Shown here one piece after another: positions 38,701-45,336 of a stretch of 64,000 nt of DNA. The position numbers were made by a program, and so were the translations under genes. This DNA comes from Callaeas wilsoni (lineage: Eukaryota > Chordata > Aves > Passeriformes > Callaeidae). Position 1 is the first letter of the stretch; every line of letters begins with the position of its first letter. Below the pieces are notes generated by a model. It saw nothing but the letters and a program-made list of their open reading frames with translations. It was not told the DNA's origin and searched no databases. Location of the stretch: the NCBI GenBank assembly GCA_013398955.1, contig VWPU01012285.1, positions 1 through 64,000 on the forward strand, written 5' to 3'.

Positions 38701-39674
38701 GGAGAGGTAGAAAATCCCTGGTTTTTAGCAGCTTATTTATGCATGAGCTACATTACCAAGGGATAACAGAAGCCTCAGAAGCAATCCCGCTTTCCGAAAC
38801 AAGCCCAAAAAAGCCGAATACAACCCACAAACAAACAAAAAAAATCCCAACCAAGACCCTTTTCATGCAGTGGTCCATCCTATCTGACAAGGGGCAACTA
38901 TTTGTCTTTTTTTCCAGTGATGGACCCCGGCTCAGACTCACCTAAGAGCGTGAAGGAATGCTTGTGACAGTCGCCAGCAAGGAGGTAGCTGCAGTCCCCC
39001 GCAAAACTGTACAAGGAGCCATCAAATGTTTTGATGTGACCATTCCCAAAAAGGCTGCAACGGGCAGCTGATGACTCCTGAAGTGAAGCACCCGATAACC
39101 CTGGGTATCAAAACACAACATTAACTTGCAATTTAAAGCAATCATTTTGCAGTTCAGGAATTTCTCTGCTGGAATTTATCCCACTGGTGTCCTGGTAGCT
39201 TCTGGGCAGACTGTAAGCCTGGCATGGCAGTCCATAGGATCACAGCTTGTTTTATTATTATATGCATTAGTGAAATGCATTTTTTTGCTTTATTTCCACC
39301 AGCCCAAATCTTGCATGGGTAATTTCAGTCCTAATCCCTTGAGGAATTCCATGTGTTCATTTGTGCCTGCCTGCAACCCCACTAAAGCCTATAGGGCACT
39401 AGGAAAGTCCTGTATCTTGTTCAGTCAAACATCCCTGACTTCAGAGAGTGTTTGGGATTCAACATAGTGCCTGTTTCAAGGTAAACGAAAGGAATGACTT
39501 TATTGATGCCTTCAGCCCGATGAGAATAATCCCTGACTGAGTACAAAATGGGGAAGGAGGGCTGATATCTCACAGAAAAAATAGTGCAAATATATTCTAG
39601 TCCAAACCTGTTTTCTTACCTGTGATTACAGTGGCCAGCAGTAGGTTTGCCTGCAGCACTGTCAAGAGGAGCAT
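5503..39674 (-). CDS. VWF: von Willebrand factor, 5' part (exons 2-15: signal peptide, D1, part of D2)
   Basis: VWF is a secreted multimeric glycoprotein of endothelium and platelets or thrombocytes that tethers them to damaged vessel wall and carries factor VIII. The part present encodes the signal peptide and most of the propeptide, which drives pH-dependent multimer assembly in the Golgi and Weibel-Palade bodies. Fourteen exons join in phase into 1939 nt (646 codons plus 1 nt) without a stop. Domains in order: signal peptide about 1-22, VWD1 about 32-180, C8-1 about 218-290, TIL1/E1 about 291-383, VWD2 about 384-574, C8-2 about 575-646. Both propeptide CGLC motifs, linked to disulfide exchange in the family, are present at residues 157-160 and 519-522. 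N-glycosylation sequons remain at N154 (NKT) and N209 (NIS). All introns are flanked by GT/AG, so this is not a processed copy. The remainder of the gene lies left of the window. The span given includes introns; exons are listed separately. Confidence 0.98.
5719..6297 (-). other. VWF: VWF intron 14
   Basis: A 579-bp intron with a short A-rich run near 5815-5850. No other structure was seen. Confidence 0.9.
6298..6493 (-). CDS. VWF: VWF exon 14: VWD2 with second CGLC motif
   Basis: This 196-nt exon (residues 510-575) has acceptor GTTCCTTAG and donor GTACTG. It encodes CGLC at residues 519-522, the second propeptide motif required for multimerisation in the family, followed by the calcium loop and DFGNSWKL. 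The loop reads NGNRGDDF, creating an RGD tripeptide at 529-531 where human has QGD. Confidence 0.97.
6494..8990 (-). other. VWF: VWF intron 13
   Basis: A 2497-bp intron. No gene or recognisable repeat was seen apart from a short AC and purine-rich stretch near 8745-8790. Confidence 0.88.
8991..9091 (-). CDS. VWF: VWF exon 13: VWD2 continued
   Basis: This 101-nt exon (residues 476-509) has acceptor TTGCCTTCAG and donor GTACTT. It encodes [17 protein letters not shown] and GELLVK, typical of VWD2. A CR1 insertion starts about 30 bp upstream of the exon, so only a short stretch of original intron supplies the acceptor. A consensus branch site CTGAC lies at 9111-9115 on the gene strand. The donor is weak at +4 and +5. 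Confidence 0.96.
9092..9689 (-). other. VWF: VWF intron 12
   Basis: A 598-bp intron, about half of it a CR1 element lying antisense to VWF. Confidence 0.9.
9121..9403 (+). repeat. CR1 LINE fragment abutting VWF exon 13
   Basis: Plus-strand CR1 3' region: gtagtgacaggacaaggagg, ggttggatatcaggaagaaa, tggcacaggatgcccagaga, and an end near gctgtgattccatgattt. It is antisense to VWF within intron 12. Its 5'-truncated edge is about 30 bp from the exon 13 boundary. Confidence 0.92.
9690..9828 (-). CDS. VWF: VWF exon 12: VWD2 continued
   Basis: This 139-nt exon (residues 430-476) has acceptor TTCTCTGCAG and donor GTGTGT. It encodes [35 protein letters not shown] and IQIPLLQ, matching the mammalian VWD2 strand order and exon length. 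Confidence 0.97.
9829..11179 (-). other. VWF: VWF intron 11
   Basis: A 1351-bp intron with a GC-richer central part (about 9.95-10.9 kb). No gene or repeat family was recognised. Confidence 0.88.
11180..11316 (-). CDS. VWF: VWF exon 11: start of VWD2
   Basis: This 137-nt exon (residues 384-429) has acceptor TTTTTCCAG and donor GTAACA, and ends in phase 0. It encodes [33 protein letters not shown] and FSVIIETVQ, the first strands of the second VWD domain. It is strongly conserved with mammalian VWF. Confidence 0.97.
11317..14577 (-). other. VWF: VWF intron 10
   Basis: A 3261-bp intron with no recognisable CR1 copy or open frame of interest. Confidence 0.88.
14578..14624 (-). CDS. VWF: VWF exon 10 (47-nt microexon): E1 module
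   Basis: This exon of only 47 nt (residues 368-384) has acceptor TTTCCTAG and donor GTATGT. It encodes (C)[15 protein letters not shown], the short E-type cysteine module before D2. Length and phase match the human exon. Such a short exon depends on good splice sites, and both are near consensus. Confidence 0.95.
14625..16411 (-). other. VWF: VWF intron 9
   Basis: A 1787-bp intron holding one diverged CR1 fragment. The rest looks unique. Confidence 0.88.
14957..15280 (-). repeat. Old, diverged CR1 LINE fragment
   Basis: Reverse orientation: cagaatcacaggg, then tttgaagggacttctag, then gtcccacagcctctctgagc, agctgtcccagtac and ctctgagaagagtttggccc. The order of segments is that of CR1, but divergence is higher than in the other copies. 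The far boundary is uncertain. Confidence 0.75.
16412..16523 (-). CDS. VWF: VWF exon 9: TIL-1 end and E1 start
   Basis: This exon has no open frame starting with Met and was found by reading the gap between exons 8 and 10. It is 112 nt (residues 331-368), with acceptor CTATCCAG and donor GTAAAC. The translation includes [28 protein letters not shown] and QDCNS. Its Cys spacing, phase (1 in, 2 out) and length fit the human exon. Confidence 0.95.
16524..19006 (-). other. VWF: VWF intron 8
   Basis: A 2483-bp intron. I see no repeat family or open frame of interest in it. Confidence 0.88.
19007..19129 (-). CDS. VWF: VWF exon 8: TIL-1 domain start
   Basis: This 123-nt exon (residues 290-331) has acceptor TGTTTCAG and donor GTAATT. 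It encodes [19 protein letters not shown], then INEMC and CVDGCSCP, a trypsin-inhibitor-like cysteine-rich module very close to the mammalian sequence. Confidence 0.97.
19130..21158 (-). other. VWF: VWF intron 7
   Basis: A 2029-bp intron containing a diverged 57-bp tandem duplication at 20617-20729 and otherwise unique sequence. Confidence 0.88.
20617..20729. repeat. Diverged 57-bp tandem duplication
   Basis: The segment gatgcaatcaggatctct occurs at 20617 and again at 20674, followed in both copies by related sequence (caaaattgggct versus aaaaattggctt). This is a two-copy tandem duplication of period 57 in intron 7, older than the one at 4976. Confidence 0.8.
21159..21375 (-). CDS. VWF: VWF exon 7: C8-1 domain
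   Basis: This 217-nt exon (residues 218-290) has acceptor TTGTGCAG and donor GTAAGC. It encodes essentially all of the first C8 domain: [18 protein letters not shown], the cysteine-dense [18 protein letters not shown], then [12 protein letters not shown]. The regular cysteine spacing matches the human exon. Confidence 0.97.
23726..23882 (+). repeat. CR1 LINE 3' fragment
   Basis: Plus strand: tgagggtggtcaaagagagg, cagcctgacctgggatggcc, ttggactcggtgactccttc, and the terminal ccattctgcgattta. Confidence 0.85.
24791..24925 (-). repeat. CR1 LINE 3' fragment
   Basis: Reverse orientation: gaatgatttgggttggaagg, ccctgccatgggcaggaaca, ggccttgaacacttccaggg. Typical avian CR1 3' end. Confidence 0.92.
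25619..25634. repeat. (GT)8 microsatellite
   Basis: Eight GT units without interruption, in intron 6. Confidence 0.9.
25818..26120 (-). repeat. CR1 LINE fragment
   Basis: Reverse orientation: aatcatacaatggtttgggt, actgccatgggcagggacac, cacagcttctctgggcaacc, ctcatcctgtcactacaatt. The overlapping open frames on both strands are readings of this repeat. Confidence 0.93.
26727..27205 (-). repeat. CR1 LINE fragment
   Basis: Reverse orientation: accatagaatggtttgggtt, cacagctgctctgggcaacc, aatttcttcctgatatccaa, then the more internal gaggtcaccccaaagccttc and gcctcctctggactcgctcc. About 480 bp. The 174-aa plus-strand open frame here is a repeat reading. Confidence 0.93.
29060..29400 (+). repeat. 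CR1 LINE fragment next to VWF exon 6
   Basis: Plus strand: cattgcagtcctgcagcttc, cgaggggaagaggaggggca, ggtcaggctggatatcagga, ttcttcccccagagggtggt, with a terminal gaatattctgtgattt. It ends 77 bp before exon 6 (downstream of its donor in gene sense) and is antisense to VWF. It is closely related to the copy at 35126. Confidence 0.93.
29477..29601 (-). CDS. VWF: VWF exon 6: end of VWD1, linker to C8-1
   Basis: This 125-nt exon (residues 176-217) has acceptor TTCCCAG and donor GTTAGT, and ends in phase 0. It encodes [10 protein letters not shown], the typical end of a VWD domain, followed by a Cys-containing linker with the conserved sequon NIS at N209. It lies between two introns of about 8 kb. 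A CR1 copy ends about 77 bp beyond its donor. Loss of this exon would shift the reading frame. Confidence 0.96.
31358..31795 (+). repeat. CR1 LINE fragment
   Basis: Plus strand, about 440 bp: gaggagcagctgagggagct, gagaaaaggaggctcagggg, ggtcaggctctgctcccagg, ggaagaatttcttcatggag, ggctggactcgatgatcctg. It includes part of the ORF2 end and 3' UTR. The open frames over it are repeat readings. Confidence 0.93.
34185..34303 (+). repeat. CR1 LINE 3' fragment
   Basis: Plus strand: ctggtttagtagacaaggtg, ggttggacttgatcttggag, ccttaatgattctgtgatag. The 5' edge is uncertain and could extend to about 34130. Confidence 0.88.
35126..35322 (+). repeat. CR1 LINE 3' fragment
   Basis: Plus strand: aaaaggttcttcccccagag, ggcactgaacaggctcccca, gtgcagggccaggacttgct, with terminal ctcaggatatgctatgaa. 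Same subfamily and orientation as the copy at 29060. Confidence 0.9.
37915..38123 (-). CDS. VWF: VWF exon 5: VWD1 with first CGLC motif
   Basis: This 209-nt exon (residues 106-176) has acceptor TCCACAG and donor GTAAGG. It carries [24 protein letters not shown] and [11 protein letters not shown]. The CGLC at residues 157-160 is the D1 vicinal-cysteine motif needed for multimer formation in the family. NKT at 154-156 is a conserved N-glycosylation sequon, and the acidic EDDF segment belongs to the calcium-binding loop. Confidence 0.97.
38212..38314 (-). CDS. VWF: VWF exon 4: VWD1 continued
   Basis: This 103-nt exon (residues 72-106) has acceptor TTCTCAG and donor GTACCT. It encodes a VWD1 beta-strand section containing [13 protein letters not shown]. 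The human N-glycosylation sequon NGT at this place is replaced by DGV at residues 97-99. The donor lacks G at +5 and is therefore weak. The next intron is only 88 bp. Confidence 0.95.
38315..38941 (-). other. VWF: VWF intron 3
   Basis: A 627-bp intron with an A-rich stretch near 38.83 kb. Nothing else was seen. Confidence 0.9.
38942..39100 (-). CDS. VWF: VWF exon 3: start of VWD1
   Basis: This 159-nt exon (residues 19-72) has acceptor ACCCAG and donor GTGAGT. It encodes the N-terminal linker and the first strands of VWD1, including [18 protein letters not shown] and CSYLLAGDC, which are diagnostic of VWF. It is two codons shorter than the human exon as I recall it (165 nt), with the difference in the linker before ARCSLFG. 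Phase is kept on both sides. Confidence 0.96.
   Translation of the reverse strand, partial: GYRVLHFRSHQLPVAAFLGMVTSKHLMAPCTVLRGTAATSLLATVTSIPSRS
39101..39619 (-). other. VWF: VWF intron 2
   Basis: A 519-bp intron with no recognisable element. Confidence 0.9.
39620..39674 (-). CDS. VWF: VWF exon 2, coding part: start codon and signal peptide
   Basis: The ATG is at 39674-39672 and 55 nt follow before the donor GTAAGA at 39619. The peptide [18 protein letters not shown] is a leucine-rich hydrophobic stretch, as expected for a signal peptide. The ATG directly follows an AG (39675-39676) preceded by a run of ten T on the gene strand, so a splice acceptor from non-coding exon 1 probably sits immediately before the start codon. 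The 55-nt length equals the human coding part of exon 2. There is no Lys or Arg near the N-terminus, which is unusual. An in-frame ATG at 39701-39699 would add nine residues but lies in the presumed polypyrimidine tract. Confidence 0.88.
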
Positions 39675-42600
39675 CTGTTCAAAATCAAAAAAAAAAGACA
39701 TTTTAGAATATTCTTAGTTTGGGGGACAGTCTGTTTCACAACTCCTCATCATTTTCTATTCTTTCTTTATAAAGAAAATTATTACTGAGGTTCTGCAACA
39801 TTTCAGGAAGCCATAATCCATGCAGTCACGGTAATTCAGCTGCCCTCCATCCTGCTTTAAGTAGGTAATCTAGAAGAGTTATCAATTATTCTTTGCCTGC
39901 ATTTTCACTTGTCATGGCAGGGAAGTGAGCTACCTCCATGGGAAATGCAACCCAACACAGACCCGTATTCCAATTCCCCTCAGTTAACAGCCTGCACACG
40001 AAGCCCTTCAACACACAGCATTATTTCTCAGCAAGCCTGATGTGAAGAAGCACCCCAGACTGGCTCAGCCAACCTGGCTCCAGTAGAAGTCACCTCTGCA
40101 GCACAAGACTTGACCAAACATCCACGAAGGGAAAGAAAGAGTATACAGGTTTTGCACCAGCCAGCAGGTTTGCTTGGCAGACTATTGTAACCACACAATC
40201 CACTGATTTCAGGGTGATAATGTGCTTGAGATAAGGGGCAAGAAGGAAAGGGAGGAAATCATGCAGAGATTAGAGACCCAGGGTGAAAACTTTCATTCAC
40301 CAAAATCAGTTTTAGCATTGCCTCCTCCTTTCTACAACCAGAACATCAGCCTTTGTTTTCCGTATGTCTGTAAACTACCAGCAGGATGACCAGGCCATTA
40401 AAAATAATAATTAATAATAATAATAGGATAGGAGGGTCATGGAGATGGTGAACTACATGGGTTCTGTGGCAAAACATCAGCAGTTAAGGATGAAAGCTGT
40501 AGGGAGCTCCACTAAGAGGATTAATTTCAGTCATGACACAAGCAACTAGAGAGGCTTAAATATACCACAGTTAATATATTAATGCCAAAAGACCAGACAC
40601 ACCTTCTCCTAAAGGAACCCTCCATTTAAAGTCTAGAATGCATTTTGCAAAGACAAATTGGGATTTCAGGCATAGACACACACTTCTTATTGCTGTTAGT
40701 TATGCAGGTCCAATTCACAGCCACATAAATAAACACTGAGTTTGACTTACTTACACAAGCCAGGAAAAGAAAGATCTATTCTAGAACTGAGTCTAATATA
40801 ATGCTGCAAATCCCAAACTGACATGAGGCTGCAAGATAGCTCAGAAATGGCAACTGCATGGGAATGCAACTACAAAGAATGGTGAAGAAAACAGTAGGCA
40901 TTATTATTCTCAGATTACACACTTGCTACTGTATTTTTGGTGCATGCACAGTGTTACTGTGATGAATCTGATACTGCTGTTCTTCGTTAACCCTTCCGTT
41001 TTACAAAGCAGGCAGAGAAAAGAGGCAAGGTGTAAACCCCTTCCCGCCAGTCCCCTTCCACCTCCCACTCTACTCTGAACTGCAGATGGAGTTTCCCCCA
41101 GTTCTAACGGAGCAGGTGCCACTAACAAATCAGAATATAATCCAGTAAGATCTGCCAGTATAAAACCCTTGGGAGTTTTATCACTGGCTTAATTAGAAAT
41201 GAATGTACCTTCTTCTGTGCGAGACTCCTCTTGCACATGAGCAAGAAACTTCTCCAGTTTCCACCTCTAGCCTACACCACCATTGTTCCTCTCTTGCTTC
41301 AGAAGTCAGGACTGGAATGGCTTTGGTCTGAAATCTCTTGTTTTTGTACAAGCCAGGAACTCTTGTCCATTTAAGAGGAAAGATAAAAAACCGGACGTCA
41401 CATCCGCCTGATTCTCAAGACAATAGATTAAATTGCTATCGTGGAAATCAGGCAGTCTTAATTGCCAGGAAGGTACAATGAGGGGAAATAGTTTTAAAAA
41501 CTGACAGATAAGTCTTTGAAATTTATTTCACATGTGTATGTGTGACAAATCTCACTGGTGGAGCCAACAGGCAGCATAATTATTTGACAGAACATTATTC
41601 AAGAGGAATAGTAGGATGCTCCACACCTCAAAGGCCACAGAATTCTGTAGCCTTTTTTTTCTCTAAACAACTGCCTTAAAGGAGAAAGAAAATTTCAGAG
41701 CTAGCAATGCCCTGGGTTTTTTCTCTAGGTGCAAACATACTTGAATTTTGCCACCTTCTATCAGAGCAACACATTTGATCCTTGAAGTGTTGATGGAGGT
41801 TCCCTCTGGAACAACACATGGTAATGAGTTAATCCTGCACTGACTTATTTGCAGAGTGGGCACAAAATTTATGGGCATGTGTACAGCACTGAGCAAAAAA
41901 ATACAAAAAAAGAGTTTGTCAAGTCTTACTTGACTTTCCATGCCCCATTCCTCATATTTTCAGTAACTACGAGGATTAACAAAGGGTTTAGGAGGCAACA
42001 CATTGCATTGACTGGGAATTGTTCTCTCCTCTTGGGCCCAGCTGCCACATCTCAGCAGGTCCTTCCTAGCCCTGAGCACCTGAACAGGAGTGATCCCAGA
42101 GAGATGTTCTCTAAACCTTTCCTTACGGGAATGCCAGTATTAGTCAAGATAGGGGGAACTCGATCTCCTATCACCATGGTCTGTTGTCATCTTCTCAGTT
42201 CTAATCCTTTCATTTCCTGAGCCCCAAATAAGTCACTTCATTTGGCAACTTCCTCTAGCAAATCTAAATCCAGCAGGGCTTTGATTCACACTTTTTTGTT
42301 TGGCACATAAGGCAGGTAGAGTGAGAATACCTGGAAAAATTCCTTAAAAATAAGAACAGTGCTGGTTCAGATATGCCAGACACTGTGACACTTCTTAAGT
42401 GTGTTAGTGACCTTGGGGAACATAACAAACAAAATTAATCAAGATAGACACACAAAGAACTTCCTTTTTTCATCCTGGCTCTTTCTTTTCCCCAAAAAAA
42501 TTAAGGAAATGGTAGTTAAAGAGTGCATTTATTGATTGATATTGTACATTGCTCCAACACAAAGCTTAGTGATGCTTGGCCATTTCTGACATGTAATTTT

Positions 42601-43659
42601 CCAAACAGTACACCTGAGACACAGGAGAAAATAGACAAACAACTATGAAGTGTTGCCAAAAAAACCATCTATAGTCCATTCTTGTAAACAGCACAGGAAG
42701 GACTTCTGAGAAAAATTATCCATAATACTGTTTTTCATTGCTTTGTTCAAATACCAGGTTGCATGCAACAAGTCCTGGCCCTGCTACAAGTATGTTTGAA
42801 TTGAAGTACTCTATCCTGGACAAAGTTTGTTTGCATGAGGATCACTTAATTTCTGCAGGCAACGGCACTGGTTGATTCTGTGGAATCTAAAAAAGTGTTC
42901 CTGGCATCTGGAGTAAACAGAAACCCCAAACGCCACATCCTCAGATGCCACACAAAAATATCAAATGAAGGAGGGTGCACTCCGAAATGTAGGAAAGGAC
43001 AGAAAGGAAAAAGATGAAACTATGATCAGAGGTCAAAGCAACTTCTCTGCGAGCAGAGGAAATTTCTAGTCTTGGAAAATCAGAGAAATGATAGAAGCTC
43101 CTTGTGTGTCCTATTGCAAATAGCACAGAGAAGTCAAGAAATCAGTGCTCCTCTCTTCTCCCAGGGTAAGGGCTGGGAGCAAGCAATGAAATCCTCAGGG
43201 GGTTGGTTGCCTTTGAAGTACATAACTGGAAGGTCTCAGCACAGGTCACTGTGTCAAAAAGGAGTCAGACAAATTAATGAAGGGCCCCTGCACTACAGGG
43301 ATCAAATCTCAGGGATCAAGTAATGAATCAGAGACAGCTTTTGGCTTAGAAAGTCTTCACCCTGCTGTGTATTAGAAGCAGAAATCCCATCCTTTAATGT
43401 TATACCTTATGTCTTACTTCTCTTCCCCTAAGCAACTGCTGCTAGCCACCAGAATCCAAATTTTTGGTCAAAAAAACAACCACCACATAAAAAGCCAAAA
43501 ACAGCAAAAACAAGGAACAAAAAAACCACCCAAATAAAATAAAATAAAATAGATAGCTTTCTTTATCCTATCCCAGTCTGCAAGAAGATATGCTTCAGTG
43601 TTTTTCCACAACTGAGATTCAAATTAACCTTCTTATTACAGATCCCACAGTGAAACAAA
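39675..43659. other. VWF 5' flank, presumably intron 1 and/or upstream region
   Basis: No open frame of known family and no CR1 copy was found. By gene structure the non-coding exon 1 and promoter of VWF should lie upstream of 39676, but untranslated sequence cannot be identified by inspection. A short (AAT)n run lies near 40.40-40.43 kb. Confidence 0.6.
40402..40426. repeat. Imperfect (AAT)n microsatellite
   Basis: A short run of AAT/TAA units with one interruption, in the VWF 5' flank. Confidence 0.75.
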
Positions 43660-43833
43660 GCAAAAAGGACCAGCAAAGGGGCAAAAAGGACCAGCAAAGG
43701 GGCAAAAAGGACCAGCAAAGGGGCAAAAAGGACCAGCAAAGGGGCAAAAAGGACCAGCAAAGGGGCAAAAAGGACCAGCAAAGGGGCAAAAAGGACCATC
43801 AAAGGGGCAAAAAGGACCAGCAAAGGGGCAAAA
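43660..43833. repeat. 21-bp minisatellite, about 8 copies
   Basis: The unit gcaaaaaggaccagcaaagg plus g is repeated head to tail about eight times. One unit is variant (accatc for accagc, near 43799). Because 21 is a multiple of three, both strands stay open and give artificial repeat peptides. It lies about 4 kb upstream of the VWF start codon. There are no spacers, so it is not a CRISPR array. Confidence 0.96.
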
Positions 43834-44159
43834 GCTCTAGTCCCCTGAGAACTGCAGGGACTTTAGTGCATTTTGGGAGTCATCAGTGCTCAGCTCCTTT
43901 TCCTGGCAGTTAGCGATCCACGGTTTAAAGAAAGACACCCCTCAGAGAGGATGGGAGGCACTAACGACCCTTATTTTGCATTTGAAAGTCCTCAGCCTCC
44001 GGACATCCTTCCACAGGCTGGGAAGTTCACAAGGCAAAGCAAACACTTGAACACTCTCCCTCCTGACTGGGCGGCCCACCAGGGAAGGGCATTATCCAGA
44101 ATAATCCTTTTTACCACCAACTTAACTCCTTCCCTGGTGGCAAGCTCACGGGATTTCCA

Positions 44160-45060
44160 ATTTCACAGCCCTTGCCAGAGTGTGCCGGAATGCAAAACAT
44201 TCTAGATGCAAGGTCGAGCTAGTCGCTTTGAAGAGTTCTCTCGGCTTCTCTCTCCCCGCTTTGCAATTTAAAGGTACACTAGAGATGAAGCAGGCGATGG
44301 GGAATACAGTATGGTCATAGAATCACCCCAAGACATTGGGTTACGATCGGAGTCAGCCGAGCCACGAGCACCTCAAGCTGCAGCGGGTGAAGCGAGGCTC
44401 TTGGGTGCTACTCTTCAGGTGCCAAACCTGCCAGGTAGCATCCTGACCTGCAGTTTATGAGGCAATGTGCATCCTGTAAGCCCTGCGATCTGCAGCACGC
44501 CATCGAAGCAAAATATCCCTCCTCCATAGCCAGGGAATAAGGATACTAGAGCTGCACAACATAATTTTCAGCTGGTGCCAACTAGTACTGCTCTGCTGAA
44601 GTCAGTGGCACTACTCTACTCTGCGCTGGCTGAAGAGCCAAAAGCTTCACAAATTTGCATTACATTACAAAGAGCCACCAGAAATTAAACAGAAGGGGCA
44701 CGGCAGAGATGATTTTTCGCCCGGTCTGTGGACAGTTTCTCCCTTATGTAAGTGCGGTACCACCTCGCGGAGACACGCCCGACTTGTACACGCCAGCCTC
44801 TCAGCATTCCCGGGAAGGGTGTGTGCTCCTATGGCACAGCCCGGGAGCGCATCGCCCACTCTCAGCCTCCTCCTGGAAGAGTTTGGAGGCAGGAGGTCAC
44901 TGCTCTCTCTTTTGCTTGTTAATGTCTTGTACCTCCACCCCGGGTTTAAATTCCCTGCATACAGACAGACAGCCAAGGCCAGTTCAACGATTTCCTCCCC
45001 CAGCCCCGGAATTGTGTTTTTCCTATTTCCCTGCCCACTTCCCAACTAGTCAAAACTCTA
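44160..45060. promoter_or_regulatory. CpG-richer segment upstream of VWF, possible regulatory element
   Basis: This stretch has visibly more CpG and GC than its surroundings, for instance tttcgcccggtc, cacctcgcggagacacgccc and cccgggagcgcatcgccc. It lies 4.5-5.4 kb upstream of the VWF start codon and next to an assembly gap. A promoter or enhancer is possible, for VWF exon 1 or for an unannotated transcript, but no core promoter motif decides it. Confidence 0.3.
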
Positions 45061-45336
45061 CATACAGTCTTATTGGTTTACATGGTGTATTTATAGGCAC
45101 TCTCTCTTTTGCTTGTTAATGTCTTGTACCTCCACCCCGGGTTTAAATTCCCTGCATACAGACAGACAGCCAAGGCCAGTTCAACGATTTCCTCCCCCAG
45201 CCCCGGAATTGTGTTTTTCCTATTTCCCTGCCCACTTCCCAACTAGTCAAAACTCTACATNACACATACACACACTCCCAACTAGTCAAAACTCTACATA
45301 CAGTCTTATTGGTTTACACGGTGTATTTATAGGCAC
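44903..45336. repeat. Near-identical duplicated flanks around an assembly gap (N at 45261)
   Basis: 44903-45063 is repeated as 45100-45260 (offset 197). Then come the single N, a short acacatacacacac stretch, and a third partial copy at 45276-45336 that matches 45040-45100 with one mismatch (T45083 versus C45319). This looks like two contig ends or two haplotypes joined without collapsing, over an (AC)-rich spot, and probably is not a biological repeat. Confidence 0.85.
45261..45261. other. Assembly gap or ambiguous base (N)
   Basis: The only non-ACGT symbol in the window. Its true size is unknown. Confidence 0.98.

Noticed and set aside
5503..39674. Possibility that the VWF match is a pseudogene
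   Set aside because: All fourteen exons keep frame, splice sites, cysteines and lengths. A processed copy would lack introns and a decayed copy would show stops.
41158..41166. TATAAAA word upstream of VWF as its promoter
   Set aside because: It reads on the plus strand, opposite to VWF. Such words are common in AT-rich DNA, and nothing else supports it.
43660..43833. Regular direct repeats resembling a CRISPR array
   Set aside because: Units are contiguous with no spacers, and the genome is avian.
43563..43913. Open frames on both strands with 7-residue repeats (KKDQQRG and LFAPLLV)
   Set aside because: They are forced by the 21-bp minisatellite. There are no flanking exon signals or recognisable domains.
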